Source: an uncultured Robinsoniella sp. (GTDB lineage Bacteria; Bacillota; Clostridia; Lachnospirales; Lachnospiraceae). From it: a stretch of 64,000 nt of DNA. Numbering within the stretch: the first letter of the stretch is position 1; the number at the start of each line of letters is the position of its first letter. A program made the translations under genes and the position numbers. The notes beneath the pieces were generated by a model, which saw nothing but the letters and a program-made list of their open reading frames with translations, was not told where the DNA came from and searched no databases. The stretch is taken from positions 124,001 to 188,000 of the forward strand of contig UQCR01000001.1 of the NCBI GenBank assembly GCA_900539655.1, written 5' to 3'. This document shows positions 16,574 through 25,529 of this stretch, piece after piece.

Positions 16574-19164
16574 AAGCCAGCTTAAGATTCTCGGTTCAAT
16601 ATATCAAGTTCTATAGGAGGCAGACAACAGCCATTGTGTTCAGTATTATCATTTCAGTTGCGCTGATGACGGGAATCAGTTCTCTGGTTTATAGTGGTGA
16701 AAGAAGTAATCTGGAGAAAGACCGGAAAATATATGGAGACTATCATTATTACATAAAAGCGGATTCAGATTTAATCCGGGAGATTCGTAGTAAAAAGAAG
16801 GGGGACGGATATCGGATCACCCGGATGGGGGAATTTAAAAAGAAAAAGGTTATGCAAGAACCCTATGTTTTTTCTTTCGTTTATGGGGATGGAGAATATT
16901 TCTCAATCATCGGAAGAAAATTATTAAAGGGAGATTATCCGGTAAAACCAGGTGAGATTATGCTGGATGAATATACCATGGGAAATATGAACATCAAGGA
17001 CGAAATCGGTGGTAAAATTATTCTGGATGAAACAGAATACACACTTTGCGGTGTGGTTTCCAACCGATGGGCGACAGCAGTTGGTGGAATGGAGGGATTT
17101 CTCAGCAAAGAGGAAGCTGGAGGTACAGGAAATCATTTTCTTTATGTAAAATTCGATGAGACGAGGGATTTAAAAAAACAAAGAAAAGCATTTCAGAAAG
17201 AATTTCAGATTCCGGATGGTGGGATGATGGTGAACAATGCAGTTGTTTCTTTTTTTGGAGAAGGGCAGCCTTCCGCGTTTTGGAAGATGATGAAAACACC
17301 GGGTTCAAATATTACTTCAGCATTGTTGATTGCCCGGAATGAATTTAATCTGACTGTCAATGGAGTAATCTTAATTCTTAGCATTTTCAGTTCTTTTATT
17401 ATTTATAGCATTTTCCATGTTTCCATTATGAAGAGAACTTCTCAATACGGGATCCTGGAAGCACTGGGAGTTGGGGAAAGAAATATTTTCTGGCTATTGT
17501 TCATGGAGCTTGGTTTGCTATTTATCATTGGATATCCAACTGGGAGTGTGATTGGAAATGGAATAATTGGATTGTCTTATTCAAAATTTTCTAATGTATT
17601 TGCAGATGCAGATGCCATTTCCAAACATTTTTACATTAGCTTTAAAGCTGTAATTCTGGGAGCAGTATTTTTAGGAATCTTGTTGTTCATGATTAGCTTT
17701 ATAAGTGTTCGAAGGCTGCACCGGATATCGGTGGCTGATATTATGAAAAACAGCAATGACAAGAAGAGAAAAAACAGAAAAAGTTATAGTAAAAGTACCC
17801 GGCAGATGACAGATGTTATTTCTGAGAAATTTATGTTTGCGAGAAGAGGAACCTTTATCAGCATTTTGCTTTCACTGTCACTTGGGGGAATCATTTTTTT
17901 ATGTACGACTTATGTTACGGTCAATACCAGGCAGAATAATGATTTGTCCCTGAAGGCGGATGACGGACTGGGATCAGACTATCAGGTTTATCTGGAAACC
18001 TCATCCTTTCAGGATACGATTCCGGTAGATAGGGTATTCAATATAGAACAAATACAGGGCATAGAATCCGTTCATCCCGTAAGCTACAATCTGGGTGAAG
18101 TGGAAATAGATCGGGACATTCTGCAGTGGAAAACTTATTTTCCGGAGATTGACAATGACCCTAATCATTTAACGGATCCAAGAACAATGGACTATTTTAA
18201 TGGGATCTGCACAGAGAAAGAGGACGGAGGATATGGAATAAAAAGTAATATCTACGGATATGATTCCCTAATGCTGGATGGACTTAAGAATTACATTCTG
18301 GAAGGCGCCATAGATTCCAGGGAAATGGAACAAAAAAATACGGTAATACTCCGTACGCTTATGGATGGACAGGGATATTATGACGGGCTGATCATCCATC
18401 CGGGAGATACGATAACTGTAAAAGTACCAAAAAGTTTTGACGTTCCGAAAGAGGCAGTGAAATTTGGGAATCAGGATAGGTATGTAGAAAAGGAATTTGT
18501 AGTATCGGCACTTGTAAAGCGGGCTATGGCAGTCAACCCGTATATTATAGGTAAAGATGGATTAGACCTGATTATGACCAATCGGCAGATGGAGAGAAAC
18601 TTTGGAATCCAGGGATATAATATGCTTAGTATTAATAAAGGACAGGAGGATAATGGAGAACTGGTTCAGGAGGTGAAAGAGCATATTTCAGATATACCCA
18701 GGTGCCTGATCAAGGATTATACGGAAGAAATAAAGGTACAGAACAGTTATCTGAAACAAAAGATGGTATTTTTTTATGGAATAGCTGTGATCCTGTTAAT
18801 GATCAGCCTGATGCACATTATAAACAGTATGAGCTACCTGGTATTGTCCAGAAGGCATGATTTTGGTATTCTCAGGGCAATGGGAATTACTGATGACGGA
18901 TTTTTAAAGATGATGCTGAAAGAAGGACTGCTATACGGCACATATGCAAGTATTGTGACCATTATGGCATATGTTGGACTTGAGAAAGCTTTGCTGTTCT
19001 TACTGGCCCATGTATATCTCTATATTAACCCTAATCTAAGGGTCAATATAGAGGTAATTGTTGGAATCGTAATCCTGAACCTGATGATAAGTGTTGGGGC
19101 AGTATTTATTCCGGCGAGGCAGGTACTGGGAGATTCCATTATTGAAGAAATAAACAGAGATTGA
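16570..19164 (+). CDS. ABC transporter permease with two FtsX domains
   Basis: 864 residues. An N-terminal membrane helix precedes a large outside domain (about 50-250), followed by three helices (about 260-400, first FtsX block). After a basic cytoplasmic linker (KKRKNRKSYSKS) comes another helix, a second large outside domain (about 465-730) and a C-terminal three-helix FtsX block with LVLSRRHDFGILRAMGI. The start is GTG, overlapping the ATPase stop. It is longer than BceB (about 650 residues) and closer in layout to duplicated MacB-type exporters. Confidence 0.9.
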   Translation: MKASLRFSVQYIKFYRRQTTAIVFSIIISVALMTGISSLVYSGERSNLEKDRKIYGDYHYYIKADSDLIREIRSKKKGDGYRITRMGEFKKKKVMQEPYVFSFVYGDGEYFSIIGRKLLKGDYPVKPGEIMLDEYTMGNMNIKDEIGGKIILDETEYTLCGVVSNRWATAVGGMEGFLSKEEAGGTGNHFLYVKFDETRDLKKQRKAFQKEFQIPDGGMMVNNAVVSFFGEGQPSAFWKMMKTPGSNITSALLIARNEFNLTVNGVILILSIFSSFIIYSIFHVSIMKRTSQYGILEALGVGERNIFWLLFMELGLLFIIGYPTGSVIGNGIIGLSYSKFSNVFADADAISKHFYISFKAVILGAVFLGILLFMISFISVRRLHRISVADIMKNSNDKKRKNRKSYSKSTRQMTDVISEKFMFARRGTFISILLSLSLGGIIFLCTTYVTVNTRQNNDLSLKADDGLGSDYQVYLETSSFQDTIPVDRVFNIEQIQGIESVHPVSYNLGEVEIDRDILQWKTYFPEIDNDPNHLTDPRTMDYFNGICTEKEDGGYGIKSNIYGYDSLMLDGLKNYILEGAIDSREMEQKNTVILRTLMDGQGYYDGLIIHPGDTITVKVPKSFDVPKEAVKFGNQDRYVEKEFVVSALVKRAMAVNPYIIGKDGLDLIMTNRQMERNFGIQGYNMLSINKGQEDNGELVQEVKEHISDIPRCLIKDYTEEIKVQNSYLKQKMVFFYGIAVILLMISLMHIINSMSYLVLSRRHDFGILRAMGITDDGFLKMMLKEGLLYGTYASIVTIMAYVGLEKALLFLLAHVYLYINPNLRVNIEVIVGIVILNLMISVGAVFIPARQVLGDSIIEEINRD

Positions 19165-19183
19165 TGATTCATGGAAACATGGG

Positions 19184-19203
19184 CTTGATAAAATCAATTT
19201 TTT
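19184..19203 (+). terminator. Weak terminator after the ABC permease gene
   Basis: TTGAT-aaa-ATCAA followed by six T. The stem is only 5-6 bp, so readthrough is possible. Confidence 0.35.
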
Positions 19204-19259
19204 GGATATACTTATAGTAAGGCTCAAAATTGGACAGGAACAGAAAGTAGAGTGAAACT

Positions 19260-20111
19260 ATGCGTATTGGATTTATATCGGACCTTCATATTGATTTTAA
19301 CAGACAGTTTAATTTCCTTGAGATTTTATCTGAAGTGATAGCTGATAAGGCACTGGATACAATTGTTTTTTTGGGAGATACTTCTACGGGTGCGGAGGAT
19401 GCGCTTCGATTCTATGATGCTTTGGCGGTTAAGACTAAAGCTCAGGTGCGCATTGTCCCTGGGAACCATGATATGTATGTGGAAAACCTGAGAAGAAAAA
19501 GTAAATCCGAGATAAACAGAGAATCCAGTGCCTTTCATGACAGTATCCTGTTTCATAAGGAGTATTCCCTGATGGAAAATCCCATCGTTACTAAGCACTG
19601 GTACATTACGGGAATCGGAGGATGGTTTGATTACAGCTTTGGCAGGAGAAAACCCGGAGATAACCCCAGGAAGGCAGCTAACAGTATAATTTCCCGTTTC
19701 CTATGGCCGGATCAGAAAGTAATTCACGGGGGTGTGATCGATTATGAACGGGATGTCAGACTGGTCATAAAGGATATCAGCATGCTTCAGAAGTCCTTTG
19801 AAAAAGAAGCTGCATTGGGAAAGAAGCTCTGCGTCGTCATGCATATGCTTCCAACAGGAGATCTTATCAGAACATATCCGATTCCTTTTTATAACAAACT
19901 GGTCAATCAGCTTGGAAGTGAACGATACAGGCAGTTTTTTGAAAAAAATAATGTTGCACTAAGTATCAGTGGTCATTCCCATATGCCAATGAAAATCAGG
20001 AAAAATGGTATTCGATATGTGAATGTTTCGCTGGGATATACATTCCAGTGGACAAATCCGGCGGATGCCATTGGAGAAATATCACAGATTATGTATATCC
20101 TGGAAGACTGA
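19260..20111 (+). CDS. Calcineurin-like metallophosphoesterase
   Basis: 283 residues, cytoplasmic. Metal-binding motifs run in the usual order: DLH (SDLHIDFN), GD (FLGDTSTG), GNHD (VPGNHDMY), a late H (MHMLP) and GHSH (ISGHSHMP). Family knowledge: these dinuclear-metal enzymes hydrolyse phosphomonoesters or diesters; the substrate cannot be inferred. Only a weak AGAGTGA ribosome site precedes the ATG. It is a single gene between the ABC module and a small broken peptide gene. Confidence 0.9.
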   Translation: MRIGFISDLHIDFNRQFNFLEILSEVIADKALDTIVFLGDTSTGAEDALRFYDALAVKTKAQVRIVPGNHDMYVENLRRKSKSEINRESSAFHDSILFHKEYSLMENPIVTKHWYITGIGGWFDYSFGRRKPGDNPRKAANSIISRFLWPDQKVIHGGVIDYERDVRLVIKDISMLQKSFEKEAALGKKLCVVMHMLPTGDLIRTYPIPFYNKLVNQLGSERYRQFFEKNNVALSISGHSHMPMKIRKNGIRYVNVSLGYTFQWTNPADAIGEISQIMYILED

Positions 20112-20149
20112 TAAACAGCTGGCTTTTAATCATAAGGAGGAAATGTCTC

Positions 20150-20313
20150 ATGTATAAATTACCTACAATGCTATTATGTGATACCGCGTATTTTTTTGCG
20201 AAGTTTTTTCGCTTTAGAAGAAGAAAACATTTTTAGATATCCCACAGATATTGGCTTGGCTGCTATCAGGACTACTGACAGGAGCCTTGTTTTACTCTGC
20301 TGCCCCTGAATAG
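20150..20313 (+). pseudogene. Small membrane peptide gene split by a frameshift
   Basis: A 28-codon frame (20150-20236), hydrophobic then basic (FFAKFFRFRRRKHF), follows a strong AAGGAGG. Directly at its end, the -1 frame continues from 20233 for 26 codons to a TAG at 20313 and encodes a clear membrane helix (IPQILAWLLSGLLTGALF). The junction is a run of five T (CATTTTTAG): one extra T, or a -1 ribosomal slip, would fuse the two into a protein of about 54 residues. It could be a frameshift mutation, a sequencing error in the T-run, or programmed frameshifting. The full product is not recognised. Confidence 0.6.
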
Positions 20314-20365
20314 TAAGGATTCATATGCAGGGAAATAATGAGACATCATAGAAAGAGGAATAATT

Positions 20366-21319
20366 ATGCTATGGAATAGTATTCAGAGTGTTTTGTCACT
20401 GTTAATTATGATAGGAATCGGTTGGGTGATTGCAGGCAGGGCATGGTTTGGAAAGAGCGGAATGGATGTCTGTTCAAAATTCTGTGTAAAAATAGCCATA
20501 CCCTGCTATATGTTTTACAATGTCCTTACAACATGTAAAGACAGGACAGAATTATTACGGATTGTGACAAACCTTCCCATACCGGTTATGGTAATTCTGG
20601 TATGCCTGGGGCTCAGTTTACTATTAGCCGCCATTTTTCGGGTAAGTGTTAACCGAAGAGGGGTGTTCATTAATGCAGTCACCTTTTCCAATACCACAAT
20701 AGTGGGCTTTCCGGTTATTATAGCATTGCTGGGAGAAAAGACGCTTTCAGATGCGATGGTGTATTATATGGCGAATACTACATTGTTCTGGACGCTTGGG
20801 ACCTGGCTGCTGCGCAGGGATTCCAAGGAAAAAAGCAATTCTGGCTGGAAGAAGGAGATAAAGAATATTTTTTCGCCGCCCCTGGTTGGATTTTTGCTGG
20901 GTGTTGCAGTAGTATTGTTAAAAATTAATCTGCCTGATTTTCTAATGAGTTCCATAAGCTATGTAAAGCAGTCTACAACAGCATTGTCCATGGTCTTTAT
21001 CGGCAGCGTGATCCGCATGACAGATTTAAAGGAAATCCGTTTTTCCAGAGAGCTGGTTCTGATACTGGCGGGACGATTTATCATTGCACCTGGGATTATG
21101 TTCGGGCTTTGCTTACTTCTGCCGGTTGATCCGCAACTGCAGCTGGTATTTTGCATAATGACGATCATGCCAGCCATGACCCAACTGGGGATTATGGCGA
21201 AAGAAAGCGGCAGCGATTATTCTTTTGCTTCCGTTGTAATTACCGTAACGACGATCCTGGCAATGGCTGCGATACCGATTTACATGCAGATATTTGGAAG
21301 GGCATTCGGTGTATCATGA
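20366..21319 (+). CDS. AEC-family (auxin efflux carrier-like) transporter
   Basis: 317 residues, about ten membrane helices in two inverted halves. Features include GWVIAGRAWFGKSGMD early, the FSNTTIVGFPVI segment (a conserved Asn-Gly-Pro type crossover in the first half) and TIMPAMTQLGIMAKESGSD in the second. Family knowledge: bacterial AEC proteins move organic acids such as malate or malonate. GAAAGAGG precedes the ATG. No pathway partner lies nearby, so the substrate is unknown. Confidence 0.87.
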   Translation: MLWNSIQSVLSLLIMIGIGWVIAGRAWFGKSGMDVCSKFCVKIAIPCYMFYNVLTTCKDRTELLRIVTNLPIPVMVILVCLGLSLLLAAIFRVSVNRRGVFINAVTFSNTTIVGFPVIIALLGEKTLSDAMVYYMANTTLFWTLGTWLLRRDSKEKSNSGWKKEIKNIFSPPLVGFLLGVAVVLLKINLPDFLMSSISYVKQSTTALSMVFIGSVIRMTDLKEIRFSRELVLILAGRFIIAPGIMFGLCLLLPVDPQLQLVFCIMTIMPAMTQLGIMAKESGSDYSFASVVITVTTILAMAAIPIYMQIFGRAFGVS

Positions 21320-21453
21320 TAAAGGCGGGAAAACAATCTATAAAGAAAAGCAATTCAGAAAGTTAGGACAAAGTATATAAAGGGAAAACGGGATGATATA
21401 TAACATAGAAATCCCTAAAGTGATAAATGATAACGAAGAAAGGTTGTACATAT

Positions 21454-21903
21454 ATGGAATATTTCGAAATAAAGGAAACGATGATTAGGGATCTGGCAAA
21501 TATGTTTATGAATGCATTTAATGCACCGCCGTGGAATGATAAATGGACTGAGGAGACTGCGGGAAAAAGAATCCGCCAGATGGTGACCGGAGAGAATGCT
21601 TATGGCATTGCCGGGTATCTGGATGGAAAGCTGTGCGGTATGATTGTTGGGAGAGAAGAGCAGTATTATGACTGTGTACATTTTGAAATCAAAGAGTTTT
21701 GTATGGATATCTCAATGAAAAATAAGGGACTGGGAAGCCTTCTGTTAAAAGAATTCGAAAGCAGGCTGAAAGAAAAAGGAATTGATAAGATAATTTTATG
21801 GACCAGCCGTGATCCCCGTACGGAAGGTTACTATCAAAAAAAGGGATATGAAACAAATGAATTTCTGACTGTCATGGAAAAAAGGATATCAGGCACATTA
21901 TAA
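21454..21903 (+). CDS. GNAT-family N-acetyltransferase
   Basis: 149 residues. The acetyl-CoA pyrophosphate loop is NKGLGSLLLKEFE, preceded by beta strands with EFCMDISM and followed by IILWTSRD and YYQKKGY, the usual GNAT C-terminal motif. The substrate is unknown. The start at 21454 uses AAAGG 10 bases upstream; an in-frame ATG at 21427 would add nine residues without a ribosome site. Confidence 0.85.
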   Translation: MEYFEIKETMIRDLANMFMNAFNAPPWNDKWTEETAGKRIRQMVTGENAYGIAGYLDGKLCGMIVGREEQYYDCVHFEIKEFCMDISMKNKGLGSLLLKEFESRLKEKGIDKIILWTSRDPRTEGYYQKKGYETNEFLTVMEKRISGTL

Positions 21904-21910
21904 GATGTAT

Positions 21911-21945
21911 TCCCGCTAGCTGCCAGAAAGCAATTTTAAAAAACG
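21911..21945. repeat. Degenerate fragment of the 168-bp palindromic element
   Basis: The 24 bases at 21918-21941 match the right end of the element at 38871-39038 (39004-39027), and the preceding TTCCCGC matches its left part. It looks like an internally deleted, decayed copy just after the GNAT gene. Confidence 0.5.
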
Positions 21946-22054
21946 ATCTAATGTGCAATTTATATCAAATAAAAAGTAATCGTTCATGATAAAATAGAAT
22001 CAGGTATAGAATAAGTTGGATGTTCAATGCAAGAAAAGCTGCAGGGAGGAAGAC

Positions 22055-22417
22055 ATGTCAGTTAAAACAGTAAAGACTATGATTGCATGGGTAGAACAGA
22101 ATATTAAAGGAAATCCTACACTGGAAGGGATGTCCGGTCATGTTGGATATTCTGCATTTTATTGTTCTGCGAAGTTCCATGAATATACCGGAGTCTCTTT
22201 TAAAAAGTATATAGCAACCCGGAAATTATGCCTGGCTGCCCAGGCGATTGAGGGAACAGACCAGAAGTTTTTAGATATTGCAGTGGAGTACGGATATTCT
22301 TCTCAGGAAGCATTCACCAGGGCGTTTGTAAAGGAGTTTGGAAGAACGCCGGGGCAATACCGCAGATATGGAAAGAAAGAGGCAGATATTACGGTGGCAG
22401 CAGGAAAGGGAGTATAG
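22055..22417 (+). CDS. Stand-alone AraC-type DNA-binding domain
   Basis: 120 residues consisting only of the double HTH of AraC/XylS regulators: LEGMSGHVGYSAFYCSAKFHEYTG (first HTH) and FLDIAVEYGYSSQEAFTRAFVKEFGRTPGQYRR (second, with the family signature). No sensing domain is present, so it is similar in layout to SoxS/MarA-like single-domain activators. GGGAGG sits 6 bases before the ATG. It lies 6 bases upstream of the methionine aminopeptidase gene. Confidence 0.88.
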   Translation: MSVKTVKTMIAWVEQNIKGNPTLEGMSGHVGYSAFYCSAKFHEYTGVSFKKYIATRKLCLAAQAIEGTDQKFLDIAVEYGYSSQEAFTRAFVKEFGRTPGQYRRYGKKEADITVAAGKGV

Positions 22418-22423
22418 AGTGAA

Positions 22424-23305
22424 ATGGGTATGATGAAAAAACCGGGAAGAAATGATGCGTGCTGGTGCGGAAGCGGCAAAAAATATAAGTTGTGCCACGA
22501 GGGCTTTGATGGAAAATTACAGGAACTCAAACGAAGAGGTTACCGGATCCCAGGCAGGCATATGATCAAGACAAAAAATCAGATAGACGGAATACGGGAA
22601 AGCGGGAAAATAAACATTGCAATACTGGATGAAGTGACTAAACACATTCAGGCGGGCATGTCCACAGAAGAGATTAACCGGATCGTACACGATACTACAA
22701 TTACCCTGGGAGGAATTCCGGCACCTTTGGATTATGAAGGATTTCCAAAAAGTGTCTGTGTGTCCATAAATGAGGAGGTATGCCATGGAATACCGGATCA
22801 AGAGCGTATTTTAGCAGACGGGGATATTGTAAATGTAGATGTTTCCACCATATATAATGGGTACTTCTCAGATTCTTCCAGGATGTTCTGTATCGGAGAA
22901 GTCAGCCAGGAAGATAAGAAACTGGTAGAGATCACCAAAGAATCGATACAGATCGGACTGGATGAAGTGAAACCCTGGCAGCCTATCGGAAATATGGGAC
23001 ATGCCATTCACGCATATGCAATGAAAAACGGGTATACGGTGGTCAGGGATATCGGTGGCCATGGCGTAGGGCTGGAATTTCATGAAGATCCTTGTGTGAG
23101 CTATGTTACAAAACCGGATAGCGGCGTTATTCTGGCACCGGGCATGATATTTACGATTGAACCAATGATCAATATGGGAACGGATGAAGTATATATAGAT
23201 GATGAGAATGGATGGACTGTTTATACGGATGACGGCAAACCTTCTGCACAGTGGGAAGTAATGGTGCTTGTTACAGACTGCGGTTATGAGGTTCTGGCAT
23301 ATTAG
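22424..23305 (+). CDS. map: Methionine aminopeptidase type I with N-terminal SEC-C zinc motif
   Basis: 293 residues. Residues 5-30 hold a SEC-C motif (GRNDACWCGSGKKYKLCH) that binds zinc. The rest is the type I creatinase-fold aminopeptidase, which removes initiator Met. Metal ligands are visible: Asp in VNVDVSTIYNGYFSD (two), His in GGHGVGLEFHEDP, Glu in FTIEPM and Glu in QWEVMVLVTD. Start at the first of three close ATGs (AGAGTGA upstream). Since this gene sits far from the secY-adk-map ribosomal cluster, a second map is likely elsewhere. Confidence 0.93.
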   Translation: MGMMKKPGRNDACWCGSGKKYKLCHEGFDGKLQELKRRGYRIPGRHMIKTKNQIDGIRESGKINIAILDEVTKHIQAGMSTEEINRIVHDTTITLGGIPAPLDYEGFPKSVCVSINEEVCHGIPDQERILADGDIVNVDVSTIYNGYFSDSSRMFCIGEVSQEDKKLVEITKESIQIGLDEVKPWQPIGNMGHAIHAYAMKNGYTVVRDIGGHGVGLEFHEDPCVSYVTKPDSGVILAPGMIFTIEPMINMGTDEVYIDDENGWTVYTDDGKPSAQWEVMVLVTDCGYEVLAY

Positions 23306-23312
23306 ATCCATC

Positions 23313-23331
23313 TCGCAGATTCTGTCTGCGA
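23313..23331 (+). terminator. Hairpin after map
   Basis: TCGCAGA (23313-23319) and TCTGCGA (23325-23331) form a short stem. The following sequence is purine-rich, so termination would be weak. Confidence 0.3.
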
Positions 23332-23385
23332 AAAGAGAGGATTTTATTCTTTAAATGAACTATGATGATAAAAGAGGTGATACAG

Positions 23386-24234
23386 ATGGAATGGATAGAA
23401 CAGTTAAATGAAGCAATTCAATATATCGAAGAAAATTTGAGCAGTGAAATTGAAATCAGAGAGGCCGCGCGGATAGCCGGATGCTCCACATATCATTTCC
23501 AGAGAATGTTTTCTTATATCGCAGGTGTACCATTAGCGGAGTATATCAGACGAAGGAGGATGACCCAGGCTGCTTTCGATCTATGCAATGGCGATAAGGT
23601 TCTGGATGTTGCATACCGGTACCAATATGAATCCCCCACTTCATTTAACCGTGCTTTTCAGGGGGTTCATGGATTTGCGCCCTCTGCGGCAAAGCAGCAG
23701 GGAGTTACGCTAAAAGCATACCCGCGTATCAGCTTAAAAATGGTGATTAAAGGAGAAGCGGAGATGGAATATCGTATCGAGAAAAAGGAAGCATTTCGAA
23801 TTGTGGGTATGAAAGGAAAATTAAGTAAGGATTTAGAAGAGAATTTCAGGGAAGTACCGCAGATGTGGGCAAAGGCAGCGCAGTCAGGTATTCTGGAAAA
23901 GCTTGCTGGAATGATGAACCAGGAAGTGAAGGGAATCCTTGGGGTTAGTGCATGCCTGGAAGAGGATAACTGGTATTATTACATTGGTGTGGCAACCGAC
24001 CAGCCGGCATTAGAAGGAACAGAGGAATATATGGTTCCGGCTGCTGAATGGGCAATCTTCTTCGGTACCGGGACAATGCCGGACAGTATCCAGGATATTG
24101 AAAGAAGGGCTGTGACAGAGTGGCTTCCAACATCCGGGTACGAATATGGGAATGCACCGGATATTGAACTTTATTTAAGCCCGGATCCTGCAAATGCTGT
24201 ATTCGAAGTATGGATGCCGGTAGTGAAAAAATAG
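23386..24234 (+). CDS. AraC-family regulator with GyrI-like effector domain
   Basis: 282 residues. The AraC double HTH comes first (IREAARIAGCSTYHFQRMFSYIAG, VLDVAYRYQYESPTSFNRAFQ). Residues about 120-282 match the GyrI/AraC effector-binding fold (YRIEKKEAFRIVGMKGKL, then a C-terminal segment ending DIELYLSPDPANAVFEVWMPV). This layout is seen in Rob-like multidrug-sensing regulators. AGAGGTGA precedes the ATG at 23386; earlier frame starts lack a ribosome site. No obvious target gene adjoins. Confidence 0.9.
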   Translation: MEWIEQLNEAIQYIEENLSSEIEIREAARIAGCSTYHFQRMFSYIAGVPLAEYIRRRRMTQAAFDLCNGDKVLDVAYRYQYESPTSFNRAFQGVHGFAPSAAKQQGVTLKAYPRISLKMVIKGEAEMEYRIEKKEAFRIVGMKGKLSKDLEENFREVPQMWAKAAQSGILEKLAGMMNQEVKGILGVSACLEEDNWYYYIGVATDQPALEGTEEYMVPAAEWAIFFGTGTMPDSIQDIERRAVTEWLPTSGYEYGNAPDIELYLSPDPANAVFEVWMPVVKK

Positions 24235-24251
24235 TATTTGAAATGAAAAGT

Positions 24252-24288
24252 GGGGTACCTGCAGTTATTTATCACTGCAGGTATCCCA
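24252..24288 (-). terminator. Terminator of the YesM-YesN-binding protein operon
   Basis: GGGTACCTGCAG (24253-24264) and CTGCAGGTATCCC (24275-24287) form a strong stem that straddles the minus-strand stop codon. On the minus strand it is followed by ACTTTTCATTT. It also faces the convergent AraC gene. Confidence 0.65.
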
Positions 24289-25518
24289 TTCTTCGTCCAG
24301 TAATCTGGTGAGTTCCCCGTAATCTATCCCATCCAAAATGTATTCCATAAAATATTTCTCTGCATTTTTATAAAATCGGTTTGGCCAGGTACCGCTGTAG
24401 TCTTCGATATACTGATTTTTGTCCACATATTTTTGGATATCCTTAGAAACGGAATCACCTGGAATGGGTGCGCCGATTACGCTGGAGAAGGTCTTCGTAC
24501 TTTCTACATAGATTTTTGCAGCTTCCTGGGTTGAGAGAAAATCCAGGTATAGCTTGGCTTCTTTTGGATACTTGGTGTCAGCGCTAATGGACAGATAATA
24601 ATCGCAGTAATAGCTGATCTTGCTTTGAGCAGAATCATCAGAAACGGGAAGCGGTATAAAGCCCAGTTCCACATCTGGATTATAGGTCTGGATGAGAGAA
24701 GTTGCCCAGGATCCCTGAAGCATCATCGCAGCTTCGCCGTTGGCAAGCATGGAGCAGGCATCCATATAGCCCATTTCAAATGCGGTATCCGTATTGCCAT
24801 AGGCATAGACATAATTCTTGGGTATATCCGCAATTAATTTCCATTCCGGGGTATCTGCAAAAGATACTTCTCCCTGACTTCTTCGTTGGTTCCAATCGGG
24901 GTAAGTTCCATACACGGCATAATATGCCGGGCGAAGAGAAAAATGTCCAACCCACAGGTCTTTGTACCCAAGTGCGAAGGCAGCAATGTTTTTAGAAGCC
25001 AGCACCTGATGTACTTTTGTGAGTTCGGCCAGTGTCCTGGGCGGAGTTAGGTTATTTTCCGTAAAAACGGATTTGTTATAAATGACCCCTACGCCTGAAT
25101 AACCGATCGGGAAAAAATAATCCCTTTTATCCTTTACTGTGTCAAAAGATACCTTTTTTACGTTTTTCATGAAGGGCTCATCGGTCAGATCCATGAGAAT
25201 TCCGGCATTTGCCTCAATGGTTGTAGCGGAATAGATATCCGGTGTCCGATTCTGTGCCCTTCGATTCTGCATGGTCAGGTCAAAATTGCTGGGTGTTTCA
25301 TAGTGTACGGTAATATTGGGATGTTTTTTATGGAAAGCATCAGCCAGTTTCGTGTAGGTTTCCGGTGCTTCCTGCCGTCCGTGCATCACATAAAGGTCTA
25401 CCTGATTTTCATCCGTTGTTTCAGAAGCTTTATCGGGTGCGGAAAAAGAGAAGCTGCAGCCGGAAGTCATAACCAGGACCACAATAATCACGGAAAAAAG
25501 ATTAACATATTTTTTCAT
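24265..25518 (-). CDS. Solute-binding lipoprotein linked to YesMN (no permeases)
   Basis: 417 residues. Lipoprotein signal peptide with lipobox MTSGC. The body is a family 1 sugar-binding protein (DLYVMHGRQEAPETYTKLADAFHKKHP; AAMMLQGSWATSLI; PKEAKLYLDFLSTQEAAKIY). It is the last gene of a kinase-regulator-binding protein operon and has no adjacent permease. It may present sugar to the YesM sensor, or share the MalFG permeases encoded divergently 5 kb away. The start at 25518 follows AAAGGA. Confidence 0.9.
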   Translation of the reverse strand: MKKYVNLFSVIIVVLVMTSGCSFSFSAPDKASETTDENQVDLYVMHGRQEAPETYTKLADAFHKKHPNITVHYETPSNFDLTMQNRRAQNRTPDIYSATTIEANAGILMDLTDEPFMKNVKKVSFDTVKDKRDYFFPIGYSGVGVIYNKSVFTENNLTPPRTLAELTKVHQVLASKNIAAFALGYKDLWVGHFSLRPAYYAVYGTYPDWNQRRSQGEVSFADTPEWKLIADIPKNYVYAYGNTDTAFEMGYMDACSMLANGEAAMMLQGSWATSLIQTYNPDVELGFIPLPVSDDSAQSKISYYCDYYLSISADTKYPKEAKLYLDFLSTQEAAKIYVESTKTFSSVIGAPIPGDSVSKDIQKYVDKNQYIEDYSGTWPNRFYKNAEKYFMEYILDGIDYGELTRLLDEEWDTCSDK

Positions 25519-25529
25519 ATATATTCCTT

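Noticed and set aside
22868..23311. 147-codon minus-strand frame opposite map
   Set aside because: It is antisense to a conserved enzyme, has no ribosome site, and is rich in His/Ile/Cys, typical of a shadow frame.
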